Assembly (NCBI RefSeq): GCF_000956175.1
Contig: NZ_CP011070.1
Coordinates: forward strand, 1,172,147 to 1,236,146
Reading direction: 5' to 3'
DNA: 64,000 nt
DNA from: Nitrosopumilus adriaticus
Lineage (GTDB): Archaea; Thermoproteota; Nitrososphaeria; Nitrososphaerales; Nitrosopumilaceae
Part shown: positions 17,034 through 25,891 of the stretch, piece by piece
How positions within the stretch are numbered: position 1 is the first letter of the stretch
Layout of the letters: the number at the start of each line of letters is the position of its first letter
Position numbers and translations under genes: made by a program
Notes under the pieces: model-generated
What the model saw: only the letters and a program-made list of their open reading frames with translations
What the model was told of the DNA's origin: nothing
The model's database searches: none

Positions 17034-17270
17034 TTATTTCACCTTTTTAATTTGAAATGTAATTACATTTCCATCTTTTGATAAATCCAATAACTCATGA
17101 CCGTTTCTTGTAACCCATCTAGAAATATCATCTTCAGCAGCAGGATCATCAGCAGAAACAGTCAAAGTTTCACCAACTTGCATTCTTTCAATTTCAATTT
17201 TTGTCCTAAACACAGGTTCAGGACAAAACAATCCAGTTGCATCTAATTTTTTTTCAGTAGAATCAGACAT
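17034..17270 (-). CDS. TusA/SirA-like sulfur carrier protein
   Basis: The 78-residue protein has the TusA signature: the strand LDATGLFCPEPVFRTK with the CPxP motif (Cys17), an amphipathic helix, and the segment LTVSADDPAAEDDISRW. The cysteine accepts persulfide sulfur for transfer to biosynthetic enzymes. It is directly upstream of cysteine synthase and not far from a rhodanese, a common sulfur donor for TusA proteins. The start is ATG at 17270. Confidence 0.92.
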   Translation of the reverse strand: MSDSTEKKLDATGLFCPEPVFRTKIEIERMQVGETLTVSADDPAAEDDISRWVTRNGHELLDLSKDGNVITFQIKKVK

Positions 17271-17340
17271 CGATATCTAATTCATCAAAGGCGTTTTGTC
17301 ATATTAAAATCTATTTGAGTTTAGCTTGTCCTACTTTATC

Positions 17341-18261
17341 TTACAATGTCATTTTGAAAATAGTAGCAAGGTTTCTATCTTTCATAAAACTAGGATCCTG
17401 ATTTTGTAGATTGATTTTTTGTGAAATTCGTCTCATCGAATAAAGTGCAATTTTGTAGAATAATGGCCACATAGAACTATTCTGATTTGAATCATATAAT
17501 CTTAATAGTAATGTGAAAAGCCATTTTGCATTTGGATAATGTTCTGAAATATAATCAACTATGTATTCTTTAGAATTATTAATTTTGTATTTTAGATGAT
17601 CCAGGGTTTCTGATTGTGAGACATAACCTGTTTGAGAAACACGGATGTCCCCAGATTTCATTGCTTGTAAAATATCATCAAGATTATTTTCAGAATTAAT
17701 CACATTAACACATCTTCCAAGAGTTGATAAAACATGTGAATCACTACCGGCAACTTGAGTCATGTTATTATCTAGAGCAAATTGAGTGGCACGAGCGTTT
17801 GATAAAATATCAACGTTATTACTATTGAAAACCTCAACCATATCACATTTTTTTGCATTATCACGCAACGCGTTAATCAAACCAAATGGATGTGGAGCAG
17901 ATGAGACACCACCCTGATCTCGCACTTTATCAATTACTTCTTCAAGAGATATTCCTGTAGGAATTTCATCATGAATGCCATAGGCTAAAACATGAGCCCC
18001 ATTATCGATTGTTATTTCTTCAGCAGGGTACACATTAATTTTTTTGAATTTCTCATGATCATTTTTGTATTCAAGCAATTGACGGTACCCATCAAGCGTA
18101 TTGTGATTTGTTACAAAAATTGCATCCAATCCCAAATTAAATGAACGTTCAAGTTGATCACGTATTGAGATATTACAATCATATGAAGGTTCACCTTCAC
18201 CCACATGGAAATTTGAAAATGAGTTATGACAATGTAGTTCAGTAGCAATAGACATTTTCAC
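17341..18261 (-). CDS. PHP-domain metal-dependent phosphoesterase
   Basis: The 306-residue protein has a PHP domain (residues ~1-205) with all expected metal motifs: HCHNSFSNFH, the second motif TNHNTLDGY, PAEE, SAPHPFG and GSDSHV. Such stand-alone PHP enzymes hydrolyse phosphoesters, for example nucleotides or small phosphates. The C-terminal 100 residues are extra and helical (DYISEHYPNAKWLFTLLLRL), with no motif I recognise. GTG at 18261 and ATG at 18255 are both possible starts. The substrate is not predictable from sequence. Confidence 0.88.
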   Translation of the reverse strand: MKMSIATELHCHNSFSNFHVGEGEPSYDCNISIRDQLERSFNLGLDAIFVTNHNTLDGYRQLLEYKNDHEKFKKINVYPAEEITIDNGAHVLAYGIHDEIPTGISLEEVIDKVRDQGGVSSAPHPFGLINALRDNAKKCDMVEVFNSNNVDILSNARATQFALDNNMTQVAGSDSHVLSTLGRCVNVINSENNLDDILQAMKSGDIRVSQTGYVSQSETLDHLKYKINNSKEYIVDYISEHYPNAKWLFTLLLRLYDSNQNSSMWPLFYKIALYSMRRISQKINLQNQDPSFMKDRNLATIFKMTL

Positions 18262-18306
18262 ATAATATAGGTCTCTTTTGATTATTAACCCTATTGAAAA
18301 ATAGAA

Positions 18307-19032
18307 CTATCTGAAAAGGTCTTCGTGTTCAGGCCGAATTATTTCATCTATAACATGATCTTGAATTTCAAATGAGTAACCACGAACTATAGTGATAGGG
18401 ATTTTTAGGGATTTGCCCATCACTAGTTCTGCAGCCGATGAAATCTCATCAGCTACAGCAATTGCAGTGACACGTAAAATCTTTTGAAATGAATCATGTG
18501 TACCAGCATAATCAATTATTGGATTTAATCCAGAAATACCTATGGCACAATTAGTTTGACCCATTCTAAAAGGACGTCCAAAGGTATCAGAAATAATAAC
18601 AGCCACATTTTTGTTAGTTTGTTTTAAAATATTGAAACGAATTGATTCAGCAGAGATATCTGAATTAATTGGCAATAGTGTCGCATATCCTTCTTGCACA
18701 TTACTTTCATCAATACCCGCATTTGCACAAATAAATCCATTATTTGTTTCAACAATTAAAATTCCATTTTTCATTCGTACAATTCGTTTTGATTCAGATA
18801 AGATTAATTCAACTAGACGAGGATCTTTTTGATATTGAGAGCCAATTCCTTGAGATAATAATGAAGGTTCAACAGTAGATAATTTTACAATTCTTCCCTC
18901 TTGTTTTGAGATTATTTTTTGTGCGATTACTAAAATATCACCATCATGTAATTGGCAAGATCCCATTACCAATTCAGATATCTCGTCTGATGGTTCTATT
19001 TCTTTTTCAATGAGAACAGGAATAATTTCCAA
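18307..19032 (-). CDS. cofE: coenzyme F420:L-glutamate ligase
   Basis: The 241-residue protein matches CofE, which adds glutamates to F420-0 using GTP. Hallmarks are DGDILVIAQKIISKQEGRIV, the segment ANAGIDESNV and the motif SDTFGRPFRMGQTNCAIG. It lacks the C-terminal nitroreductase-like domain of the fused actinobacterial enzyme. The other F420 genes, cofD and cofC, are at 49.3-50.9 kb, so the pathway is dispersed. The start ATG at 19032 lies 34 bases after the phosphatase gene. Confidence 0.94.
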   Translation of the reverse strand: MEIIPVLIEKEIEPSDEISELVMGSCQLHDGDILVIAQKIISKQEGRIVKLSTVEPSLLSQGIGSQYQKDPRLVELILSESKRIVRMKNGILIVETNNGFICANAGIDESNVQEGYATLLPINSDISAESIRFNILKQTNKNVAVIISDTFGRPFRMGQTNCAIGISGLNPIIDYAGTHDSFQKILRVTAIAVADEISSAAELVMGKSLKIPITIVRGYSFEIQDHVIDEIIRPEHEDLFR

Positions 19033-19066
19033 GTAAGAGTACTAAAAAGATGACCTAAAAAATTGT

Positions 19067-19717
19067 TTAGGCAGGGGTTATTGTTTCCAGTTCCATTTTG
19101 TAATGCTTGTTGATAATATCTAAAACTTTTGAGAGATCTTTTTCTTCCAGAGTAGTAGTAGCCAAGTCTTTGACTAAATCCTGAGCCCTATAAGCAATAC
19201 CTAATCCACAAATATCAAATAGTTTTACATCATTTGCCCCATCAACAACACAAACAATATCCTCTTTTTTCTCACCCCATTCTGCAATTTTTATTTTAGC
19301 AGACTTTGATTTATCAGAATCAACATGAATTACAACACCATCCAATTTCCCATCTTTGAATTTTAATTCGTTTGAATAAACATAATCTAATCCTAATTCT
19401 TTTTGCAATCTATCCATCATTAATGTGAATCCTCCAGAAACTGCCATGAGTTTCCATCCAGCAGATTTTAAGACTCTACAAAGTTCCTTTGCGCCAGTCA
19501 TTATAGGTAATGCATCTGCTACTTCCTGACATGTTTTTTCATCAAGACCTCTAAGTGCAGCAACTCTTGTTTTCAAGCCTTCTTCCCAGTTGATTTTACC
19601 CTGAATTCCTTGTTTGGTTATTTCCCAAATCTCATCTTCTTTGTTTAGTTTTTCTGCAAGAATAGGAAGGTATTCTTCATCATATAAAACACCTTCAACA
19701 TCAAAAATTACAAGCAA
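19067..19717 (-). CDS. HAD-family phosphatase, SerB-like
   Basis: The 216-residue protein belongs to the HAD-IB phosphatases. Motif I is VIFDVEGVLYDEE with nucleophile Asp, motif II is the Ser in MAVSGGF, and motif III is the region DKSKSAKI...VCVVDGANDVKLF. Phosphoserine phosphatase is the closest named function, which would supply serine near cysteine synthase. The second motif I aspartate is Glu here (DVEGV), as in some archaeal HAD proteins, so the substrate remains open. The start is TTG at 19717. Confidence 0.85.
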   Translation of the reverse strand: MLVIFDVEGVLYDEEYLPILAEKLNKEDEIWEITKQGIQGKINWEEGLKTRVAALRGLDEKTCQEVADALPIMTGAKELCRVLKSAGWKLMAVSGGFTLMMDRLQKELGLDYVYSNELKFKDGKLDGVVIHVDSDKSKSAKIKIAEWGEKKEDIVCVVDGANDVKLFDICGLGIAYRAQDLVKDLATTTLEEKDLSKVLDIINKHYKMELETITPA

Positions 19718-19821
19718 TGGATTTCTGATTTGGAAAAAAATTGCTAATTATATTAAAGTTTAAACTTTTTTGAGATCCAAAAAACGCTAGTAATAAATCA
19801 CCGTTTGTTTTATGGTTATAC

Positions 19822-20106
19822 ATGGCAGAATTAGAACACAAATACGAAGTAGACATCAATGAAAAAGAAGGAAGACAAAAACTGCCTCAAGAAGTCAAAG
19901 ATGAATTAAAAGCATCAGGCATGATGGATGAAAAAGGGAAATTGAAACTTAAAGGCGTTAGTCCAAAAATGCTCAAAAAAATGAAGCAAGAGTATGTAGA
20001 CTGTCCAGTTTTAAAAGAAGAAATTCAGTTTATCCAGTGTTTTGTGTGCCCTAATTTCCAAAGTAGAGTGATGGGTAAAGTTCTCTGTAAAGGGGATGCA
20101 CTTTAA
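19822..20106 (+). CDS. conserved small Cys protein
   Basis: The 94-residue protein has a charged N-terminal half (KEGRQKLPQEVKDELKASG) and a C-terminal half with four cysteines: YVDCPV, FIQCFVCPN and VLCKGD. These could bind zinc or an iron-sulfur cluster. No signal peptide. The start is ATG at 19822; a TATA-like region lies upstream near the divergent phosphatase gene. Function unknown. Confidence 0.75.
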   Translation: MAELEHKYEVDINEKEGRQKLPQEVKDELKASGMMDEKGKLKLKGVSPKMLKKMKQEYVDCPVLKEEIQFIQCFVCPNFQSRVMGKVLCKGDAL

Positions 20107-20180
20107 AATTCTGAAATAAATTCTAACAGTAAAATTCTCACGAAAGGCTCATTAGTTAAATTAATTCTTGGACTTTTAGT

Positions 20181-21623
20181 TTGAGTAAAGAAGATGTCGG
20201 AATCACAGTTTCAAAAAATGCAGATTTTAGTGAATGGTATACCCAGGTTGTTCTAAAAGCAAAACTTGCAGATTATGCACCTGTTAAGGGATTAATTGTT
20301 CTAAGACCAGACGGATATTCTATTTGGGAATCATTAAGAAGCACATTTGATAAAAAATTTGCAAAAAATGGGATAAGAAACGGATTTCTACCAATATTAA
20401 TTCCAGAATCTTTGTTAGGAAAAGAACAAAAACATTTTGCAGGATTTAATCCAGAAGTATTTTGGGTTACTCATTCAGGGACAAATGAAATTGGAGATAG
20501 GCTTGCTCTAAGACCAACATCAGAGACCTTGGCATATACAATGTATGCGAAATGGATTCAAAGTTGGAGGGATTTACCATTAAAAATCAATTTTTGGAAT
20601 ACAGCATTGAGGGCAGAAATCAAAGCAACAAAGCCATTTCTAAGAACCTCAGAATTTTTGTGGCAAGAAGGTCACACGGTTCATACAACTCAAGAAGAAG
20701 CTGAAAAAGAAGTGATGAAGATTTTAGAGATTTACAAAAACACTGTTGAAGAAGAATTGGCAATACCAGTAACAACAGGAAAGAAAAGTGAAAAAGAGAA
20801 GTTCGTAGGAGCAGTATATACAACCACAATGGAATCAATTATGCCAGATGGAAAAGCATTGCAGATGGGAACATCTCATTTTCTAGGACAGAATTTTTCA
20901 AAACCATTTGAAGTAAAATTTGCAGATAAAGATAATGTAGAGCATTTTGCTTGGCAGACTTCATGGGGAGTTTCATGGAGATTAATTGGTGCGATGATAA
21001 TGGCACACGGTGATGACAAAGGTCTAGTATTGCCACCTAATGTCGCACCAACTCAAGTTGTGATTGTTCCAATTTACAAAAATGAAGAAGGAAAAGAGAA
21101 AGTACTATCCAAGGTAGATGAAATTAAAAAACAGTTAGAAACAAAAGAAATTCGTGTACACGTAGATGATAGAAGTGGTCTATCTCCAGGTTACAAATTT
21201 AATGATTGGGAATTAAAAGGAGTACCATTAAGAATAGAGATAGGACCTAAAGATATTGAAAAACAAAGTATTGTAATTGCAAAAAGACACAATAGAGAAA
21301 AATCAACTTTGAGTTTTAATGAAATTGAAAAAATATTCACAATATTACAAGAAATTCAAAAGGAGATGTTAGAAAAGGCCAAAGAGCAAGCAAAAGAAAA
21401 CACAATAGAGATTTCAAATTATGACGAGTTTAAATCAAAAATTGAGAGGGGAGGATTCTTCAATGCTCCTTGGTGCGGAAAATTAGAATGTGAAGAAAAA
21501 ATTAAAGAAGAAACTGGAGCAGATATTCGGGTAATTCCATTTGGAAGTGAAAATGAAGATCTGAAATGCATGTACTGTAAAGAACAGAGTCTGTCAAAAC
21601 CTGTTTTTGCTAGAGGGTACTAG
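20181..21623 (+). CDS. proS: prolyl-tRNA synthetase, archaeal/eukaryotic type
   Basis: The 480-residue class II synthetase charges tRNA-Pro. Motif 2 is in the region FRTSEFLWQEGHT and motif 3 in the active-site segment around WGVSWRLIG. The anticodon-binding domain follows (VVIVPIYKNEEGKEKV). The C-terminal zinc domain carries CGKLEC and CMYC, and the protein ends with the Gly-Tyr typical of the eukaryote/archaea-type enzyme (PVFARGY). The start is TTG at 20181. The length is normal for the family. Confidence 0.96.
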   Translation: MSKEDVGITVSKNADFSEWYTQVVLKAKLADYAPVKGLIVLRPDGYSIWESLRSTFDKKFAKNGIRNGFLPILIPESLLGKEQKHFAGFNPEVFWVTHSGTNEIGDRLALRPTSETLAYTMYAKWIQSWRDLPLKINFWNTALRAEIKATKPFLRTSEFLWQEGHTVHTTQEEAEKEVMKILEIYKNTVEEELAIPVTTGKKSEKEKFVGAVYTTTMESIMPDGKALQMGTSHFLGQNFSKPFEVKFADKDNVEHFAWQTSWGVSWRLIGAMIMAHGDDKGLVLPPNVAPTQVVIVPIYKNEEGKEKVLSKVDEIKKQLETKEIRVHVDDRSGLSPGYKFNDWELKGVPLRIEIGPKDIEKQSIVIAKRHNREKSTLSFNEIEKIFTILQEIQKEMLEKAKEQAKENTIEISNYDEFKSKIERGGFFNAPWCGKLECEEKIKEETGADIRVIPFGSENEDLKCMYCKEQSLSKPVFARGY

Positions 21624-21639
21624 AACAAATTCAGCCACA

Positions 21640-21649
21640 AATATAATAA
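21640..21649 (+). promoter_or_regulatory. TATA box of egtB
   Basis: The sequence AATATAATAA lies 24-33 bases before the egtB ATG at 21673, the spacing expected for a leaderless or nearly leaderless archaeal transcript. Confidence 0.5.
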
Positions 21650-21672
21650 TAGATTAAAATAATTTTTCAATA

Positions 21673-22983
21673 ATGTCCTCAAATCAGGAATTAGATCAAA
21701 AAAATGCGGTTTTAGAACAATTTAGAGAAACTCGAAGTAGGACATTAGAACTTGTAAAAACTTTGGAGAAAGATGATTTTGTTGTTCAGACGGCATCATA
21801 TATGAGCCCACCAAAATGGCACATCGGTCACGTTAGTTGGATTTACGAGGCCATTATGAGTAAAATAGACAAAAATTATGAGTTTTATTCAAAAGAATTT
21901 TCAGAATATCTTAATTCATACTATCAACAATTTGGAGTTCCACACGATAAGGGCTTAAGGGGAGTAGTATCACGACCCACAGTTGATCAGATATTTCAAT
22001 ATTTTAATACAATTAATCAAAGAGTAGAGCGTTTTATTGAATCAAAAAATATCAGTTCTGAGGAAATGAGATTAATCATCATGGGTTTCCATCATGAATG
22101 TCAACATCAAGAGCTTCTAGTATACGACTTGCAGCATCTTTTAGCAGAGCAATATAATCCTGTTAAGAAAAATAAAATCTCAAAACAAAGCAATCCAGAA
22201 AAAAGATCAGTTAGAATCAATGGAGGTCTTTACACCATGGGATATAACGGAGATGACTTTTGTTATGACATTGAACTTCCAGAACACAAAGTATACCTTA
22301 ATGATTTTAAGATAGACGTTTTTCCCATTACAAACGAAGAATATCTAAAATTTGTAGAAGACGGAGGATATGATACATACAAATTTTGGCTATCAGATGG
22401 ATGGGAAAAAGTAAAAGAGAATAATTGGAGTGCACCAATGTATTGGGAAAAAATTGATGACGAATGGCATGTCAGAGACTTTTTAGGGATTAGAAAAATC
22501 AATCCAAATGAACCTGTATGTCATGTCAGTTATTATGAAGCAGATGCATACTGTAAGTGGGCTGGAAAAAGACTTCCTACTGAGGCAGAATGGGAAAAAG
22601 CTTCATGCTGGAATGAGGAAAAAAGTGAAAAGACAGTCTATCCTTGGGGAAATGACAAACCAACAAACGAAAAATGTAATTTACTTGAATCATATGTTTG
22701 GGGATGCTCAGAGATTGGCACATATCCAAACGGTGCAAGTCAATATGGATGTCAGCAAATGATTGGAGATGTTTGGGAATGGACTTCATCAGAATTTACT
22801 GGATATCCAGGATTCAAATCAGGATTTGACGAGTATAATGACAAATGGTTTACAAATCAAAAAGTTTTGAGAGGAGGATCTTTTGCCACACCAGAAATGT
22901 CAATTAGAGGAAGTTATAGGAATTTTTTCAGATTGGATGAACGTTGGCTACTATCAGGTTTTAGATGTGCAGAAGATATCTAA
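21673..22983 (+). CDS. egtB: EgtB-like ergothioneine biosynthesis enzyme
   Basis: The 436-residue protein joins a DinB-like N-terminal domain with a C-terminal FGE-sulfatase domain, the arrangement of EgtB/OvoA-type non-haem iron enzymes that put sulfur on hercynine. The iron site is His50 in KWHIGHVSW plus His141 and His145 in FHHECQHQE. The C-terminal domain is clear from RVNGGLYTMGY-like residues near 180, LPTEAEWEKA, GDVWEWTSSEF and RGGSFATPE. The natural partner, methyltransferase EgtD, is encoded convergently and overlaps by four bases. Sulfur donor choice (cysteine or gamma-glutamylcysteine) cannot be read from sequence. Confidence 0.9.
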   Translation: MSSNQELDQKNAVLEQFRETRSRTLELVKTLEKDDFVVQTASYMSPPKWHIGHVSWIYEAIMSKIDKNYEFYSKEFSEYLNSYYQQFGVPHDKGLRGVVSRPTVDQIFQYFNTINQRVERFIESKNISSEEMRLIIMGFHHECQHQELLVYDLQHLLAEQYNPVKKNKISKQSNPEKRSVRINGGLYTMGYNGDDFCYDIELPEHKVYLNDFKIDVFPITNEEYLKFVEDGGYDTYKFWLSDGWEKVKENNWSAPMYWEKIDDEWHVRDFLGIRKINPNEPVCHVSYYEADAYCKWAGKRLPTEAEWEKASCWNEEKSEKTVYPWGNDKPTNEKCNLLESYVWGCSEIGTYPNGASQYGCQQMIGDVWEWTSSEFTGYPGFKSGFDEYNDKWFTNQKVLRGGSFATPEMSIRGSYRNFFRLDERWLLSGFRCAEDI

Positions 22984-23402
22984 TTCTTAGATATCAAAGT
23001 TAGTGAAAAATGGCTCTTATCATCTAACCATGTATGTTTAATTTCAAACCCCACATCATCTAGAAGTTTGTTAATTTGAGATAATCTATACTTGTGAGAG
23101 TATTCTGTATGTATCAATTCATCTTTTTCCAATTTCAACATAAGGTTAGATTTAGAAATCACTACAGATTGATCAACTAGAGATTTCAAATACATCTCAA
23201 TCCTTTGATCATTTTCGTTATACAGAGAATGGTGTGAGAAATTTTTTAAATTAAAATCAGCATCCAGTTCATCATTGATTCTTGAAAGAACATTCAAGTT
23301 AAATTCTGCAGTAACACCCTGTGAATCATTGTATGCAGATTCCAAAATCTGCTTATCCTTTACCAAATCAAGTCCAATGAGAAAGAGATCCCCTTTTTTC
23401 AT
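22980..23402 (-). CDS. egtD: EgtD C-terminal fragment (frameshifted histidine methyltransferase)
   Basis: This 140-residue frame carries the C-terminal part of the EgtD family: KKGDLFLIGLDLVKDKQIL and SAYNDSQGVTAEFNLNVLSRIN are family hallmarks. It ends FSLTLISKN. It continues the protein of the 23411-24001 frame after a one-base shift; reading through without a start gives TKINSTMKKGD, which links the two parts as in intact homologues. Whether the ATG at 23402 is used is doubtful. The two pieces together (about 340 residues) make a complete EgtD. Confidence 0.82.
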   Translation of the reverse strand: MKKGDLFLIGLDLVKDKQILESAYNDSQGVTAEFNLNVLSRINDELDADFNLKNFSHHSLYNENDQRIEMYLKSLVDQSVVISKSNLMLKLEKDELIHTEYSHKYRLSQINKLLDDVGFEIKHTWLDDKSHFSLTLISKN

Positions 23403-23410
23403 TGTGGAGT

Positions 23411-24001
23411 TTATTTTTGTAAAAACTCATATCCATCCTTTGGCGGGAAATTTCCAAAACTAGAACCTAAAAATAAAATTAAATTTTTCTTATCATCATA
23501 GTCTTTTAAAAATTCTAAACCTCCCTCATAGGTGTCAATTATTCCAGTAATATGCAAATTTTCATAATCACGCAGGAGATCCTCTGAACTTTCTGCAAGA
23601 ATCTCAGAAATATCAATTGGAAAATATTCAACAGACCCATATAATTTTGAGAAAATATCAAGGATTATTCGGGTCTTTACAGATGCGCCACTGCCTAATT
23701 CAACGACTCGGAATGTTTGATTAAGATATGAAGGCAACTCATCTTTGAGGTTATTTAAAATCATTATTTCAGTCTTAGTAGGATAGTATTCAGGTAATGT
23801 GCAGATTTTTTCAAACAAATCTGAGCCTTTTTTATCATAGAAGAACTTGGGAGAAATGAATTTGCCAGTTCTATTCAAACTGAAAGAAATCTCTTCAGCA
23901 AAGGTTTTTTCTATTTTACTGGAATGAGGTTTGAAATATTGCAGTCTATCATCAATTATGAATTTTTTATAGTTAAGATTTTTTTGTAAAGTATCATTCA
24001 A
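23411..24001 (-). CDS. egtD: EgtD N-terminal fragment (histidine N-alpha-methyltransferase)
   Basis: This 196-residue frame is the N-terminal part of the SAM-dependent histidine methyltransferase EgtD (DUF2260-type), which makes hercynine. It has the family segments KFFYDKKGSDLFEKICTLPEYYPTKTE (residues ~53-79) and the SAM-binding motif VVELGSGASVKTR, then ILFLGSSFGNFPP. The frame stops at TAA (23411-23413) after EFLQK, next to a run of five T on the plus strand (23414-23418). Adding one base to this run restores a continuous reading frame into 22980-23402. It may be a sequencing error, a recent mutation or a slippery run. Confidence 0.85.
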   Translation of the reverse strand: MNDTLQKNLNYKKFIIDDRLQYFKPHSSKIEKTFAEEISFSLNRTGKFISPKFFYDKKGSDLFEKICTLPEYYPTKTEIMILNNLKDELPSYLNQTFRVVELGSGASVKTRIILDIFSKLYGSVEYFPIDISEILAESSEDLLRDYENLHITGIIDTYEGGLEFLKDYDDKKNLILFLGSSFGNFPPKDGYEFLQK

Positions 24002-24095
24002 GTATTAATTCAGACTTAATTAACATAAATGCGTTATCCTAAATTTTATGCGTAAATCATATTTCTTGATATACTTCTTTATTCAACAATAGTCA

Positions 24096-25061
24096 ATGGT
24101 TGAAATTCTAAGAGTTGAGCGTTTGAAAAAATATTTTATTAAAAAAGGAATGTTTGGAGGAAAAACTGCAACAGTTAGGGCAACTGATGATATTTCTTTT
24201 TCACTTGAGGTTGGAGAAGTTTTAGTATTGGCAGGTGAGTCAGGTTCTGGAAAATCAACCATAGCTAAATTAATCCTAAGATCAATTGAACCTGACACGG
24301 GGAGAATCTTTTTTGAAGGAAATGAAATAGATAACGAAAAAAAGAATTTAGATAAAATCAGAATGAATTGTCAAATGATTCATCAAGACCCATATGATTC
24401 CATTAATCCTAGAATGAAAATTGGAGACATTGTTGCAGAGCCTTTAGAAATTCACAAAATTGGAAACAAGCAAGATAGAGTAAAGAGAGTAATCGAAGTT
24501 TTACAAGAGGTAAAACTTGAACCTGCCCAAGAAATAGTAAAAAAATACCCCCACATGTTATCAGGAGGACAAAGGCAAAGAATAGTTCTAGCACGAGCCT
24601 TGGCATTAAAACCTAAAATCATCATTGCAGATGAGCCAGTTTCAATGCTGGATGTTTCAATTAGAGCTGAAATGCTCGAATTAATGCACGAATTACAGAA
24701 AAAATACAATATTTCATTCATCTACATCACACATGATTTGGCAACTGCTAGGTATTTTGGACAAAAAATAGCAATCTTGTATATGGGAAAAATTGTTGAA
24801 ACGGGTCCAATTAACCAAGTCTTGCTAAAACCAAAGCACCCATACACTCAAGCATTAATTGATGCAATTTCAGAGCCAGATCCAGATAATCTAACGAAAG
24901 AAAGGAAGATCAGGATTAAAGATGCAACTTACGAAGACACTTCCCAAGGATGTAGATTTAGAGCAAGATGTCCCTATGTAATTGAGAAATGTATTGAAGA
25001 ACCAGAGTTGTTAGAGATTAGTGATGGCCAATTTTCTGCATGTCACATAAAATTAGACTAG
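24096..25061 (+). CDS. peptide-type ABC transporter ATP-binding protein (OppF/DppF)
   Basis: The 321-residue ATPase has Walker A GESGSGKST (about residue 47), the ABC signature LSGGQRQR, Walker B IIADEPVSMLD and the H-loop ITHDLATAR. The C-terminal oligopeptide extension is present with four cysteines (CRFRARCPYVIEKC and SACHIK), a site for a 4Fe-4S cluster in some family members. No permease or OppD partner is adjacent; a peptide-binding protein is encoded 31 kb away at 56.3 kb. It should energise uptake of peptides, nickel or related ligands. The ATG at 24096 fits an AT-rich promoter after egtD's start. Confidence 0.92.
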   Translation: MVEILRVERLKKYFIKKGMFGGKTATVRATDDISFSLEVGEVLVLAGESGSGKSTIAKLILRSIEPDTGRIFFEGNEIDNEKKNLDKIRMNCQMIHQDPYDSINPRMKIGDIVAEPLEIHKIGNKQDRVKRVIEVLQEVKLEPAQEIVKKYPHMLSGGQRQRIVLARALALKPKIIIADEPVSMLDVSIRAEMLELMHELQKKYNISFIYITHDLATARYFGQKIAILYMGKIVETGPINQVLLKPKHPYTQALIDAISEPDPDNLTKERKIRIKDATYEDTSQGCRFRARCPYVIEKCIEEPELLEISDGQFSACHIKLD

Positions 25062-25891
25062 GACGTTTTTACAGATGGCATTCGTTTATCTTTGTAAGTA
25101 ACAACATTTGAAACACCATTCTTTGGAAACACACCATAGATCAACTTAGCTTTCTGTATTACAGAATCTTTGAGTGAAACCATTATGAATTGACTTTCTT
25201 TTGATCTTTCTTCTAAAATTTTTGCAAGTCTTTCAGAGTTTGGAGCATCAAGATGGGCATCAACCTCATCAAACAAGTAAAACGGAGATGGTTTTAGTTT
25301 TTGTAATGCAAGAACAAATACAATAGCTGCCAAAGTTTTTTCACCGCCACTAATTGATGTTGATTCTCTTTTTGGTTTGTTAGGGAATTGAATCAAATAA
25401 GAAATTCCAGAATTGAATATATCATCTTCATTCTGTAATTCCAACCAAGCATTTCCTTCAGTCATTTTATTGAAAATTAAACGGATTTCCTTATCGACTT
25501 TGTCAAATGCATCCAAGAATGTTTGCCGCTTATCTTTCTCAATATCTTCAATGAATTTAACAATGGAATTTCTCTCCTCCTCAAGAGAATTCTTTCTTGT
25601 GGACATTGAACGATATCCATATGAGACTTCAAGATAGGTTTCAGGGGCCTTGGCATTTAGTGCATTAAGTGTATTTAGTTCTGCAGTCAGTCCTTGAACA
25701 ATAGATTCAACATCAAATGTTTCCATATCCTTATCAAAACCAAATGCAGATAGAAGTTGTTTGAGTTTTACTTCATTTTCAACTAAATCATGCAAATCCC
25801 TATTCAATGAATCAGTTTGACGTTCCAATGAATTCATTTGCTTTGTAATCTCCCTATCTTTTTCAGATAAAATTTTTGAGTTTGTCATCAT
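25058..25891 (-). CDS. smc: SMC C-terminal fragment (frameshifted)
   Basis: This 277-residue frame contains the end of the second coiled coil and the C-terminal ATPase half of SMC. The signature motif is SISGGEKTLAAIVF, Walker B is LYLFDEVDAHLDAPN (read from FYLFDEVDAHLD), and the D-loop follows. It overlaps the N-terminal frame by 29 bases in a different phase. The join falls at the A4T5 run 25869-25877; removing one base there fuses the two into a normal SMC of about 1,180 residues. The start at ATG 25891 is probably not a real translation start. Confidence 0.88.
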   Translation of the reverse strand: MMTNSKILSEKDREITKQMNSLERQTDSLNRDLHDLVENEVKLKQLLSAFGFDKDMETFDVESIVQGLTAELNTLNALNAKAPETYLEVSYGYRSMSTRKNSLEEERNSIVKFIEDIEKDKRQTFLDAFDKVDKEIRLIFNKMTEGNAWLELQNEDDIFNSGISYLIQFPNKPKRESTSISGGEKTLAAIVFVLALQKLKPSPFYLFDEVDAHLDAPNSERLAKILEERSKESQFIMVSLKDSVIQKAKLIYGVFPKNGVSNVVTYKDKRMPSVKTS

